Notes: generated by a model not told the origin, from the sequence alone. A DNA stretch of 19,119 nt from CALELM01 sp045617105 (GCA_045617105.1 JAZLHW010000075.1:1-19119); one strand, 5' to 3'. Positions 6,587-13,963 are shown, numbered from the stretch's first letter. Translations and numbers: made by a program.

Positions 6587-7066
6587 ATGAAATGGCTGAA
6601 TCATCAGGTGCTGACAGGGGTCGCTGTTTATGCCCTGACAGATGATCTGCTGCTTACTGCATGTGGTATGGCAGGATCGATCTTTCCGGACAAGGCGGAA
6701 GGGAATCCAAAGCGTGGTCTTTTGAGCATTGGCTGGCGCAGCCGGCATCGTGGCTGGTCGCATTGGCTGCTCCTTTATGCAGCACTTTTGTTTTTCATCA
6801 TGCAGCTGGGGGATTTTTCGTTGGTGTCTTCCTCTGGGGAAACGGTGGTTTCTTTAAAGGCGGAAAATGTTCAGGGCATGGCAGGCTTTTTTTGCGTGGG
6901 TGCGCTCCTGCATATTCTGGAGGATGCAGTATGCGGGAAGGTTCCTGTTTTTACACCAAATCACAAGATGGGCATAAAGCTGTTTTCGGTTGGCTCTGTG
7001 TCGGAATACATTTTCGTTTTGGCGGCTTTGCTGATGATTTATTGCTTGAAAAAATGGGCAGGCTGA
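6587..7066 (+). CDS. DUF457 / YdjM-like membrane metal-dependent hydrolase
   Basis: 159 residues, an integral membrane protein of the YdjM-like (DUF457) family, annotated as metal-dependent hydrolases with little biochemical support. Family landmarks: an N-terminal NHQVLTG with His6; SIFPDK, the Pro-Asp pair usually followed by a RHRG motif; SRHRGWSHWLLL (His54, His59); and GALLHILEDAVCGKVPVFTPNHKMGIKLFSVGS (His109, Glu/Asp112-113). Polar histidines between hydrophobic helices are typical. Hydrophobic segments fall at about 8-30, 59-75, 98-112 and 139-154. GGGGGAG five bases before the ATG supports the start. It begins 43 bp after family B copy 1 and ends 32 bp before larE, so they may share a transcript, though no functional link is known. 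Confidence 0.75.
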   Translation: MKWLNHQVLTGVAVYALTDDLLLTACGMAGSIFPDKAEGNPKRGLLSIGWRSRHRGWSHWLLLYAALLFFIMQLGDFSLVSSSGETVVSLKAENVQGMAGFFCVGALLHILEDAVCGKVPVFTPNHKMGIKLFSVGSVSEYIFVLAALLMIYCLKKWAG

Positions 7067-7098
7067 TTGCTTGCAGAAGGGGATATAGGTGCAGGGTG

Positions 7099-7923
7099 AT
7101 GGAGGAAGGGCTTCAGAAAAAATATGAGGACTTGAAGGAATCCCTTCGGGGGTTGGGGAGCGTGGGGGTCGCCTTTTCGGCGGGCGTGGACTCGGCGCTC
7201 CTTTTGTATGCGGCAAGGGAAGCTTTGGGAGAAAAGACGATGGCGATTACGGCAGTATCGCCGTTTTTCCCTGTGGAGGAACGGGAGGCGGCAGAGAAAA
7301 TATGCCGTCAGTGGGGGATTCCGCAGGCAGTGCTGGAGGTGGATACGCTTCGGGTTTCAGGCGTGGCAGAAAATCCCAGCAATCGGTGCTACCTTTGCAA
7401 GAAGGCAATTTTGGGAAGAGCTATGGACGAGGTGCGGCTTCATGGGATGAACTGCCTTGCAGAAGGCTCCAATCTGGACGATGAGAAGGATTACCGCCCC
7501 GGACTTCGGGCGGTTGAGGAGCTTGGCGTGAAAAGTCCCCTGCGGGAGGCAGGGCTTTGCAAGAGGACGATCCGCCAGCTTGCGAGGGAGCTTGGGATTC
7601 CCGTTTGGGACAAGGCATCGCGTGCCTGTCTGGCTACAAGGATTCCATACGGAGAACGTATCACGGAGGAAAAGCTGGAACGAACGAGGCAGGCGGAAGA
7701 ATTTCTGCGTTCGCTTGGCTTTGCACAGGTGCGGGTACGCTGCCATGAGGAGGGAAGGCTTGCCAGAATCGAGGTGCTTCCGCAGGAGGTGAAGCTTTTC
7801 ATGGAGGATCCCATGCGGGAGCGTGTAGAATCTTCCCTCAGGGAGATGGGCTTTCGGTTTGCCGCCGTGGATCTGCGCGGCTATCGCACGGGCAGCTTGA
7901 ATGAAGTGGCTGGGAAGGGCTGA
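7099..7923 (+). CDS. larE: ATP-dependent sacrificial sulfur transferase LarE
   Basis: 274 residues. LarE adenylates the pyridinium dinucleotide made by LarB and donates sulfur to it from its own cysteine, on the way to the nickel-pincer nucleotide cofactor of lactate racemase and related enzymes. The PP-loop is SAGVDS (27-32, Ala in place of the usual second Gly) in GVAFSAGVDSALLLYAA. RCYLCKK (96-102) and EGSNLDD follow. Cys177 in SRACLATRIPYG matches the sacrificial cysteine (Cys176 in Lactiplantibacillus plantarum). The C-terminal domain with VRVRCHEEGRLARIEV is also typical. The ATG at 7099 is set by AGGTG seven bases upstream; the longer open frame that reaches back across the previous gene is not used. 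No larA, larB or larC is in the window. GC content is high. Confidence 0.9.
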   Translation: MEEGLQKKYEDLKESLRGLGSVGVAFSAGVDSALLLYAAREALGEKTMAITAVSPFFPVEEREAAEKICRQWGIPQAVLEVDTLRVSGVAENPSNRCYLCKKAILGRAMDEVRLHGMNCLAEGSNLDDEKDYRPGLRAVEELGVKSPLREAGLCKRTIRQLARELGIPVWDKASRACLATRIPYGERITEEKLERTRQAEEFLRSLGFAQVRVRCHEEGRLARIEVLPQEVKLFMEDPMRERVESSLREMGFRFAAVDLRGYRTGSLNEVAGKG

Positions 7924-7960
7924 ACCTTGGGGAGGCTTTTTGCGGGTGCAAGTTTTTTCA

Positions 7961-7989
7961 TTGACACTCTTTGGGTTTCTGATTATGAT
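7961..7989 (+). promoter_or_regulatory. Strong promoter of purC
   Basis: TTGACA at 7961-7966, a 17-base spacer and TATGAT at 7984-7989, about 50 bp before the purC ATG. The leader is short and I see no purine riboswitch in it. Confidence 0.75.
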
Positions 7990-8039
7990 GTTAACATATA
8001 TGTGGATAAATTTTAGGATATAATTTAGGAGGCAGAAAA

Positions 8040-8912
8040 ATGAAGGAGTACAAACCGTTTAAGTCCGGCAAGGTTCGTGAGGTTTATGAGGCGGAAGACA
8101 GCATTATCATGGTGGCAACCGATCGAATTTCTGCGTTTGACCATATTTTGAAGAACCAGATTACGAAAAAGGGCGCGATCCTTACGCAGATGTCGAAATT
8201 CTGGTTTGATTTTACCAAGGACATTATCCCGAATCACATGATTTCCGTGGACAATCAGGATATGCCGGAATATTTCCAGCAGGAGCAGTTTCAGGGCAAC
8301 AGCATGAAGTGCAAGAAGCTCAACATGATTCCGATGGAGTGTATCGTGCGCGGCTACATCACGGGAAGCGGCTGGGAGAGCTACAAGGAGAACGGCACGA
8401 TCTGCGGAATTCAGCTGCCGGAGGGCTTGCAGGAGTCTGAAAAACTGCCGCAGCCAATCTTTACGCCGAGTACGAAAGCAGAGATTGGCGACCATGACGA
8501 GAATGTTTCCATCGAAAAGGGTGCAGAGGTATTGGAAAAGGCATTCCCGGGGCATGGTATGGAATATGCTGAGAAGGTTCGGGATTTTACCATCGCTATT
8601 TACAAGAAATGCGCAGATTATGCGTTGACACGGGGCATTATCATTGCAGATACGAAGTTCGAGTTCGGACTGGACGAAGACGGAAACATCGTCCTTGGCG
8701 ATGAGGTGCTTACGCCGGACAGCTCCCGTTTCTGGCCGTTGGAGGGATATGAGGCAGGAAAGTCTCAGCCGTCCTATGACAAGCAGTTCGTCCGTGACTG
8801 GCTCAAGGGACACCCAGACAGCGACTTCGACCTTCCGCAGGAGGTCATTGACAAGACGATTGCAAAGTACAAGGAAGCGTTTGAACTGCTCACAGGCAAG
8901 GCATTTGACTAA
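8040..8912 (+). CDS. purC: SAICAR synthase (PurC)
   Basis: Phosphoribosylaminoimidazole-succinocarboxamide synthase joins CAIR and aspartate with ATP in the eighth step of de novo IMP synthesis. The 290-residue product has the family hallmarks in order: FKSGKVREVYEAED near the N-terminus (ATP loop), ATDRISAFDHI, KKLNMIPMECIVRGYITGSGWESYK, PIFTPSTKAEIGDHDENVS, ADTKFEFGLDEDGNIVLGDEVLTPDSSRFWP. The length matches the longer bacterial form of the enzyme. AGGAGG precedes the ATG at a normal distance. It has its own promoter and a downstream hairpin terminator, so it is a single transcription unit; no other pur gene is adjacent, unlike the usual purine operon. Confidence 0.96.
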   Translation: MKEYKPFKSGKVREVYEAEDSIIMVATDRISAFDHILKNQITKKGAILTQMSKFWFDFTKDIIPNHMISVDNQDMPEYFQQEQFQGNSMKCKKLNMIPMECIVRGYITGSGWESYKENGTICGIQLPEGLQESEKLPQPIFTPSTKAEIGDHDENVSIEKGAEVLEKAFPGHGMEYAEKVRDFTIAIYKKCADYALTRGIIIADTKFEFGLDEDGNIVLGDEVLTPDSSRFWPLEGYEAGKSQPSYDKQFVRDWLKGHPDSDFDLPQEVIDKTIAKYKEAFELLTGKAFD

Positions 8913-8973
8913 GTTTGTGAGATACAGCGGAAAAAACAGCAGGCAGATGCAGAAGGGTTGGATCTGCTAAAAG

Positions 8974-9018
8974 TGCCGTAAAGCCTCTTTCCTTACAGGT
9001 ATGGGCTTTACGGCATTT
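8974..9018 (+). terminator. Terminator after purC
   Basis: TGCCGTAAAGCC (8974-8985) and GGCTTTACGGCA (9004-9015) form a perfect 12-bp stem. The plus strand has TTTCT after it and the minus strand CTTTT, so it may work both ways. An ATG inside this hairpin (9001) is therefore unlikely to start the next gene. Confidence 0.8.
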
Positions 9019-9075
9019 CTGCTAAATAACTATTTACTCGTTGGTATCAAAAAGAATGTAAAGGGGAGAAGACAT

Positions 9076-9471
9076 ATGAAAATATATTTTGCAGGCTCTA
9101 TCCGTGGAGGCAGGAAAGATGGGGAATTATACTGCAAAATCATAGCAGCCTTAAAGGAGAAGCACCGAGTATTGACCGAGCATGTAGGTGATCTAAGTCT
9201 TTCAACAACAGAAAATGAAGGTGATAGAAGTATTTACCAACAGGATACGGCTTGGCTGCGCGAATGTGACCTTGTAGTAGCTGAATGTACACAGGCATCC
9301 CTTGGCGTAGGATATGAATTGGCATATGCTGAATCACTTGGGAAGGAAATACATATTTTTTATCGTCCAAAAGAAACGCAGCTTTCTGCTATGTTATCAG
9401 GCAATGAAAATTTTATTATACACAAATACGATTATGGAGATGAGATAATAAAACAAGTGAAACTTATTTGA
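9076..9471 (+). CDS. DNPH1-like 2'-deoxynucleoside 5'-phosphate N-hydrolase
   Basis: 131 residues. It is strikingly like mammalian DNPH1 (Rcl), a nucleoside 2-deoxyribosyltransferase relative that hydrolyses the N-glycosidic bond of deoxynucleoside monophosphates. Shared landmarks are YFAGSIRGGRKD at the N-terminus, VLTEHV, GDRSIYQQDTAWL, DLVVAECTQASLGVGYELAYA, IFYRP and LSAM. Asp57 (QQD) and Glu81 (GVGYE) correspond to catalytic residues of rat Rcl. Substrate choice is inferred; nucleotide salvage or removal of modified dNMPs is plausible. I chose the ATG at 9076 because GGGGAG lies seven bases upstream and the motif MKIYFAGSI starts there; the ATG at 9001 lies in the purC terminator. The gene is AT-rich, unlike purC, and may be acquired. 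It is followed by 265 bp without another gene. Confidence 0.85.
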   Translation: MKIYFAGSIRGGRKDGELYCKIIAALKEKHRVLTEHVGDLSLSTTENEGDRSIYQQDTAWLRECDLVVAECTQASLGVGYELAYAESLGKEIHIFYRPKETQLSAMLSGNENFIIHKYDYGDEIIKQVKLI

Positions 9472-9559
9472 AGCAGTAGTTTTGGGTAAGGGAAGAACGT
9501 ATGATTTCAATTTAAGATATTGCGTTCACTAATCGTGATTTATAACGAAGCTGTGCATA

Positions 9560-9600
9560 AGAGATTTCTCACTCATGCAACGAGTGAGTGAAAAATCTCT
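9560..9600. terminator. Long hairpin, possible terminator or element end
   Basis: AGAGATTT-C-TCACTCA (9560-9575) pairs with TGAGTGA-A-AAATCTCT (9585-9600) over 15 bp with one mismatch. No T run follows on the plus strand. It sits between the DNPH1-like gene and family B copy 2. Bases 9550-9581 resemble the hairpin at 684-716, so it may be an insertion-sequence end rather than a dedicated terminator. Confidence 0.5.
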
Positions 9601-9685
9601 GTAAATGGATATCCTATCGAATCATGAGGTCTTCTATGATAAAATATTAACAAATCATAGGAGACATTTTATTATGGCAAAACAG
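9596..9685 (+). repeat. Family B repeat, copy 2
   Basis: This copy shares about 84 of 90 bases with 6454-6543. It has the same hairpin around the ribosome binding site (the outermost pair is lost, GACA for GACC) and the same ATGGCAAAACAG end (ATG at 9674). Here the frame from that ATG continues for 20 codons (ending NKFGFAGMM) to a TAG at 9734-9736, immediately before the hsdS ATG. Sequence after the repeat differs completely from copy 1. Confidence 0.7.
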
Positions 9686-9736
9686 GGAAACGAAATTCAA
9701 GGAGTAAATAAATTCGGATTTGCAGGGATGATGTAG

Positions 9737-10813
9737 ATGGAGAAAGTTAGGTTAGTAGATATATGTAATCCTAAGCAATGGAAAACTATACCAACGAGTG
9801 AATTATTAGATGAAGGTTATCCAGTTTATGGAGCAAATGGAATAATTGGATATTACAGTGAGTATAATCATGAAAATCCAGTTGTGGCTGTTACTTGTAG
9901 AGGTGCAACTTGTGGGTCGATTAATATAACTGAACCAAAAGCTTATGTGACTGGAAATGCCATGTGCTTAGATGATGTAAGTAGTAACATTGAAGTGGAA
10001 TACTTATATTACTGCTTGAAACATTATGATTTTAACAATGTTATTAGTGGTTCAGCACAACCACAAATAACAAGACAGGGTATGAATAAAATACATATTT
10101 TGGTTTGTAGTCATGAGGAACAAGTTGAAATAGTTGATAAGCTTAATTGTGTTGAGAAAGTCATAGAACTCAGACAGCAAGAACTCCAGTTGTTAGATAA
10201 CCTCATCAAATCCCGATTTGTCGAGATGTTTGGTGATTTGAAAAAAAACAATAATCATTGGACTGTGGTTTCATTTACAGAATGTGCAACCATCGATACA
10301 AATATGATTCATGTCTTTGATGGTTATGAAGAATATCCACATATTGGTACAGATAGTATAGAGAAAGAAACTGGACGATTGTCTGGATACAGGTCTATTG
10401 CTGAAGATGGTGTAATAAGTGGCAAGTATCTTTTTAGTCCACAACATATTATTTATAGCAAAATCCGTCCTAATTTAAATAAAGTTGCTTTGCCTGATTT
10501 TTATGGATTATGCTCCGCTGATGCCTATCCAATCTTGGTTAAAGCTGGTATTTGCAACCGAGAGTATTTGGGATATACAATGAGAAGCAGTTATTTCTTG
10601 GACTATATTTTGGCTTTCAGTAATCGCACAAATCTTCCTAAGGTAAATAGAGTACAGGTAGAAGGTTTTAGGTTACCTTTACCGCCAATTGACCTTCAAA
10701 ACAAATTTGCCGATTTTGTCAAACAAGTCGATAAATCAAAAGTTGCAGTGCAAAAGGCTTTAACAGAAACACAATTATTATTTGACAGCTTAATGCAGCA
10801 ATATTTTGGGTGA
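9737..10813 (+). CDS. hsdS: Type I restriction-modification specificity subunit (HsdS), orphan
   Basis: 358 residues, a full-length DNA-recognition subunit that would direct HsdM and HsdR to a split target site. It has two target-recognition domains, each followed by a conserved helix: TRD1 (about 1-135) with NGIIGYYSEYN, AVTCRGATCGSINIT and GSAQPQITRQGMNKI, then the spacer helix VIELRQQELQLLDNLIKSRFVEMFGD; TRD2 (about 170-325) with YSKIRPNLNKVALPDF and NLPKVNRVQVEGFRLPLPPI, then the second helix ending DSLMQQYFG. No hsdM or hsdR is in the window. The ATG abuts an upstream TAG and has GGGATG just before it (AGGGATGATGTAG). It may recombine with, or work for, a distant type I system. The AT-rich composition is unlike the flanking genes. 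Confidence 0.88.
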   Translation: MEKVRLVDICNPKQWKTIPTSELLDEGYPVYGANGIIGYYSEYNHENPVVAVTCRGATCGSINITEPKAYVTGNAMCLDDVSSNIEVEYLYYCLKHYDFNNVISGSAQPQITRQGMNKIHILVCSHEEQVEIVDKLNCVEKVIELRQQELQLLDNLIKSRFVEMFGDLKKNNNHWTVVSFTECATIDTNMIHVFDGYEEYPHIGTDSIEKETGRLSGYRSIAEDGVISGKYLFSPQHIIYSKIRPNLNKVALPDFYGLCSADAYPILVKAGICNREYLGYTMRSSYFLDYILAFSNRTNLPKVNRVQVEGFRLPLPPIDLQNKFADFVKQVDKSKVAVQKALTETQLLFDSLMQQYFG

Positions 10814-10959
10814 TTCGTCCCCCAATTTTTGCGTTCAACAGTCCCTCCGTATTTTATGTAAAATTTGAGTCCCAGCAAAAGTTTCTAAAAGAAAAAAGGA
10901 ATGTTGCATTTTCCTGTCGAATCAATAAACTGGTAAGTTTTAGTGTTATGGAGGAAGTT

Positions 10960-11748
10960 ATGAAGATTGCGGCGAGTGATTTTGATGGAACGCTGTATAC
11001 GAAAGCGGATGGGATTACGAAGGAAGATCAGGAGAGTATTCGTGCTTGGCAGGCAGCTGGGAACAAGTTTGGCTTGGCAACGGGCAGGAATTTTGATATG
11101 GCGTTGGAAGGGGCAAGTGCTTTTGGCATAAGGCTGGATTTCTGCGTGGCGCTCAATGGAGCGGCAGTCTATGACGGCGAGGGGAAGGAATTGTACGGCG
11201 TATCTATGGGAAATGAGCTTTTTCGGAGGCTTTGCGCCCATCCGGAGATCGCTAAGCGTCCTTATATCGGAATCATGCTGGGAAAAAGAAATTGTATTCA
11301 GGTTCGGGATCATGACAATCCTTTTGCACAGGAATGGATCAAGAAGGGTGCCAAGGTGATTTCTGAGGAGGAAACGGCACAGCTTGCAGAGGTCATGCAG
11401 GTCTGCTTGGATACAGAGAGTATGGAGAGTGCGGCACGTTGTGCTAAGGAAGTCTGCCGAGCATTTGCAGGAGAGCTGTCTGCCGTGGCAAATCGGACGT
11501 TTGTGGATATTTGCATGACAGGCAATGACAAAGGGACGGGAGTTGCCCGCTTGCTGGAGCAAATGGGCTGGCAGGATGAGGAGATCTGCGTGATTGGAGA
11601 CGACCGCAACGATCTTTCGATGATAGAGCGGTTTCATGGCTTTGCGGTGGCAAGAGGAAATGATGCAGTGAAGCCTGCGGCAAGTCAAGTTTTTGACAGT
11701 GTTGGCGATATGCTGCGGGCAAGGATGGAGGAAGAGGTTCGCAGATGA
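10960..11748 (+). CDS. HAD-superfamily phosphatase, Cof type (IIB)
   Basis: 262 residues. Class IIB HAD hydrolases dephosphorylate sugar phosphates, nucleotides or cofactors such as PLP and flavins; the substrate cannot be told here. Motif I is DFDGTLYT (nucleophile Asp7, Asp9), motif II is ATGRN (40-44), the conserved Lys is Lys191 in NDKGTG and motif IV is IGDDRNDLSMI (Asp214, Asp215, Asp218). The middle (about 80-180) is the cap. I chose the ATG at 10960 because GGAGG lies five bases upstream and the protein then begins directly with motif I. A longer frame to 10810 would overlap hsdS and has no ribosome binding site. The stop overlaps the next gene's start as ATGA, so translation with xpaC is probably coupled. 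Confidence 0.88.
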   Translation: MKIAASDFDGTLYTKADGITKEDQESIRAWQAAGNKFGLATGRNFDMALEGASAFGIRLDFCVALNGAAVYDGEGKELYGVSMGNELFRRLCAHPEIAKRPYIGIMLGKRNCIQVRDHDNPFAQEWIKKGAKVISEEETAQLAEVMQVCLDTESMESAARCAKEVCRAFAGELSAVANRTFVDICMTGNDKGTGVARLLEQMGWQDEEICVIGDDRNDLSMIERFHGFAVARGNDAVKPAASQVFDSVGDMLRARMEEEVRR

Positions 11749-12743
11749 AATATTTAGTTGCAGGAATCGTGTTTTTGATATATGGGCTGGTTGGCTTTTT
11801 GGCTGGCGGCCTGCCTTTGCCGGCACTTGGAATCTTGCTCGGAGTTTTTGCAGCGGTCAAGGGAGCGAGAGAGCTGCGGGGCAAGCAATCTGCGATATCC
11901 AAGAATTTGGATTTTTCGGCTTCTGAGGAATTGGATCAGGAACGTGCAGATCTCTTGCAGGAAAGCTACCGCAAGGCTGTGACGGATTATGCGGAGCTTG
12001 AGGCTGCAGCCAAGTCGATTCAGGACAAGGAGGTCGTGCAGCAGATCGGGAAGATGCAGGAGATCTCGGGGAACATGCTGCAATATTTGGAGAAGCACCC
12101 AGAGAAGCTTCCCCTTGCACAGAAGTTCGTTGACTATTACCAAGATCGTGCAGTTCTGCTGGCGAGAAAGTACCAAGAGCTGGAAAAGACGGGACTGGAA
12201 ACGCAGGCAACAGCAGAGATGAAGGCGAAGATGAAGACAACGCTTTTCGGTTTTGATGAAGCATACGAGGAGCAGTTCGAGCATATTTTGCAGGATCAGT
12301 TCCTTGACTTGAATGCGGAACTCAAGGTCGTGGAGCAGACGATGGATGCAGACGGGATCAAGCCGTCCGTGGAGGAGGTCTCCCATACTGGAGGAAGACT
12401 GGAGGACGAACAGCTGAATGCTATGCTGGAGAGTGCACGTCCCAATCAGCCGTATCCGCCGAAAAAAAGGAATGTGGTCTCCAAGCTGGGAAATGGCGGC
12501 AGCGTGATTCCAAAGGAAGTATGGGGAGATGTCCTTTTTACGAAGATCTTGCAGTCTGTGCTTGCTATTTTTCTTGGTTCTTTTGGGGCGCATAAGTTTT
12601 ATCAGGGACGTACGGCAGTTGGTATTTTGTACTGTATCTTTTTTTGGACGGCGATTCCCGGTTTTATTGGGTTCATAGAAGGGCTTCGGTATCTTTTCAT
12701 GAAAATGGATGATTTTTATTTGGATTATTACTTGAAAAAATAG
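11745..12743 (+). CDS. XpaC-family membrane protein with C-terminal TM2 domain
   Basis: 332 residues. Two close hydrophobic segments (about 4-22 and 24-40) are followed by a long charged helical region (about 60-235) that resembles Bacillus subtilis XpaC, a family named from 5-bromo-4-chloroindolyl phosphate hydrolysis but of unclear role. KSIQDKEVVQQIGKMQEISGNMLQYLEKHP is the most characteristic stretch. After a Pro-rich linker (232-242) comes a TM2 domain (about 264-317): FLGSFGAHKFYQGR, then a hydrophobic segment and IPGFIGFIEGLRYLF. B. subtilis XpaC has no such domain as far as I recall, so this looks like a fusion. The start overlaps the HAD stop and the telA-like gene follows after 33 bp. 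The xpaC-yaaN (TelA-like) order is also found in B. subtilis. Confidence 0.8.
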   Translation: MKYLVAGIVFLIYGLVGFLAGGLPLPALGILLGVFAAVKGARELRGKQSAISKNLDFSASEELDQERADLLQESYRKAVTDYAELEAAAKSIQDKEVVQQIGKMQEISGNMLQYLEKHPEKLPLAQKFVDYYQDRAVLLARKYQELEKTGLETQATAEMKAKMKTTLFGFDEAYEEQFEHILQDQFLDLNAELKVVEQTMDADGIKPSVEEVSHTGGRLEDEQLNAMLESARPNQPYPPKKRNVVSKLGNGGSVIPKEVWGDVLFTKILQSVLAIFLGSFGAHKFYQGRTAVGILYCIFFWTAIPGFIGFIEGLRYLFMKMDDFYLDYYLKK

Positions 12744-12776
12744 AGAGAAATGTAAATTCGTCAAGGAGTGAAGGTA

Positions 12777-13922
12777 ATGGCAGAGATCAATTTGGAAGAT
12801 TTGATGAAGCAGCGCCAGCAGGAAACTGCGGCAGAGACTGCTGTGGCGGAGATTTCTCCTGAGGCTGAGGTGGAGAAGGTTACGAGACAGGTGGAAACAC
12901 TTTCTCCTGCGGAACGGCAGCAGGTGGAGAAGATCAAGGAAGGTATCAACCTAATGGATTCCACGACGGGGCTTTCCTATGGGGCAAATGCCCAAAAGGA
13001 AATCGCTACCTTTTCCAATAGTATCCTTTCCTCGGTACGCACGAAGGACAGCGGCCCTGTGGGAGAGCTTTTGGGAGAGCTTGTCACGAAGGTCAAGGGA
13101 TTTACGCCGGCAGAGGAAAAAGGCTTTTTGAGCAAGCTGCCGGTCATTGGCTCGCTCGTGGAGAAAACGCAGAACATGATGGAGGGCTATACGAAGCTTT
13201 CTACGCAGGTGGATCGCATTGAGAAGGAGCTGGAAAACGCCAAGATGCGCATGATGAAGGATGTCGTCATGTTCGATGGGCTTTACCAAAAGAATTTGGA
13301 ATATTTCAAGGCATTGCAGCTCTATATCCGTGCGGGAGAGGAAAAGCTGGAGGAGATGAAGACTGTGACACTGCCGAAGCTTCGTCAGCAGGCAGCCGCG
13401 TCCTCCGATCCTATGGCGGTGCAGGTCGTCAGCGATTTCGAGAATAACGTGGATCGCTTTGAGAAAAAGGTGCATGACCTCAAAATCAGCAAGACGATAG
13501 CGATTCAGACGGCACCGCAGATTCGGTTGATCCAGAATAATGACAAGGTGCTGGTAGACAGGGTGCAGACGGCGATCTACAACACGATTCCGCTTTGGAA
13601 GAATCAGATGATCATTGCGCTTGGGCTTCAGCGGCAGCAGCAGGTGCTCCAGATGCAGAGGGCGGTCAACGATACGACCAATGACCTCCTGCGCAAAAAC
13701 GCGGAGCTCTTGAAGCAAAATAGTATCGAGACTGCAAAAGAGAATGAGCGCAGCATTGTTGATATCGAAACGGTTCAGAAGGTCAATGATGACTTAATCT
13801 CAACGATTGAGGAGACACTTCGTATTCAGCAGGAGGGGAAGGCACGTCGGCAGGCAGCTGAGCAGCAGCTGGTGCAGATCGAGGATCGCTTGAAGCAGAC
13901 CTTGCTGGCGCACAGCAATTGA
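12777..13922 (+). CDS. TelA / YaaN-like toxic anion resistance family protein
   Basis: 381 residues, soluble and almost wholly helical. TelA-family proteins are linked genetically to tellurite and other toxic-anion resistance and to cell-envelope stress, but the molecular activity is unknown. Family landmarks include the N-terminal acidic tail, VETLSPAERQQVEKIKEGINLMDSTTGLSYGANAQKEIATFSNSIL, then LSKLPVIGSLVEKTQNMMEGYTKLSTQVDRIEKELENAKMRMMKDVVMFDGLYQKN, and RLIQNNDKVLVDRVQTAIYNTIPLWKNQMIIALGL. ATG at 12777 has AAGGAG eight bases upstream; a GTG at 12768 overlaps that site and is unlikely. It is the third gene of the HAD-xpaC-telA unit. I see no terD/terC genes around it, so a general envelope role with XpaC is more likely than a dedicated tellurite system. 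Confidence 0.9.
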   Translation: MAEINLEDLMKQRQQETAAETAVAEISPEAEVEKVTRQVETLSPAERQQVEKIKEGINLMDSTTGLSYGANAQKEIATFSNSILSSVRTKDSGPVGELLGELVTKVKGFTPAEEKGFLSKLPVIGSLVEKTQNMMEGYTKLSTQVDRIEKELENAKMRMMKDVVMFDGLYQKNLEYFKALQLYIRAGEEKLEEMKTVTLPKLRQQAAASSDPMAVQVVSDFENNVDRFEKKVHDLKISKTIAIQTAPQIRLIQNNDKVLVDRVQTAIYNTIPLWKNQMIIALGLQRQQQVLQMQRAVNDTTNDLLRKNAELLKQNSIETAKENERSIVDIETVQKVNDDLISTIEETLRIQQEGKARRQAAEQQLVQIEDRLKQTLLAHSN

Positions 13923-13963
13923 TAGTGTCGTGATGAAAAAATCCCGCAGACGATGCAGATGTA

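Noticed and set aside
6661..7098. N-terminal extension of LarE over the DUF457-like gene
   Set aside because: It is an accidental open frame in GC-rich DNA; a ribosome binding site and the usual LarE N-terminus fix the start at 7099.
7924..8039. Purine riboswitch upstream of purC
   Set aside because: The leader after the promoter is only about 45 bases and has no three-way junction core.
8025..8813. Minus-strand frame of 262 codons opposite purC
   Set aside because: Shadow of purC; it contains no recognisable motif and has no ribosome binding site.
9001..9075. 25-residue N-terminal extension of the DNPH1-like protein
   Set aside because: It would begin inside the purC terminator stem-loop, and a better start with GGGGAG stands at 9076.
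11754..12764. Long minus-strand frame of 336 codons opposite xpaC
   Set aside because: Shadow of the coding strand, rich in Leu, His and Arg, with no motif; the plus-strand frame has clear domains and coupling.
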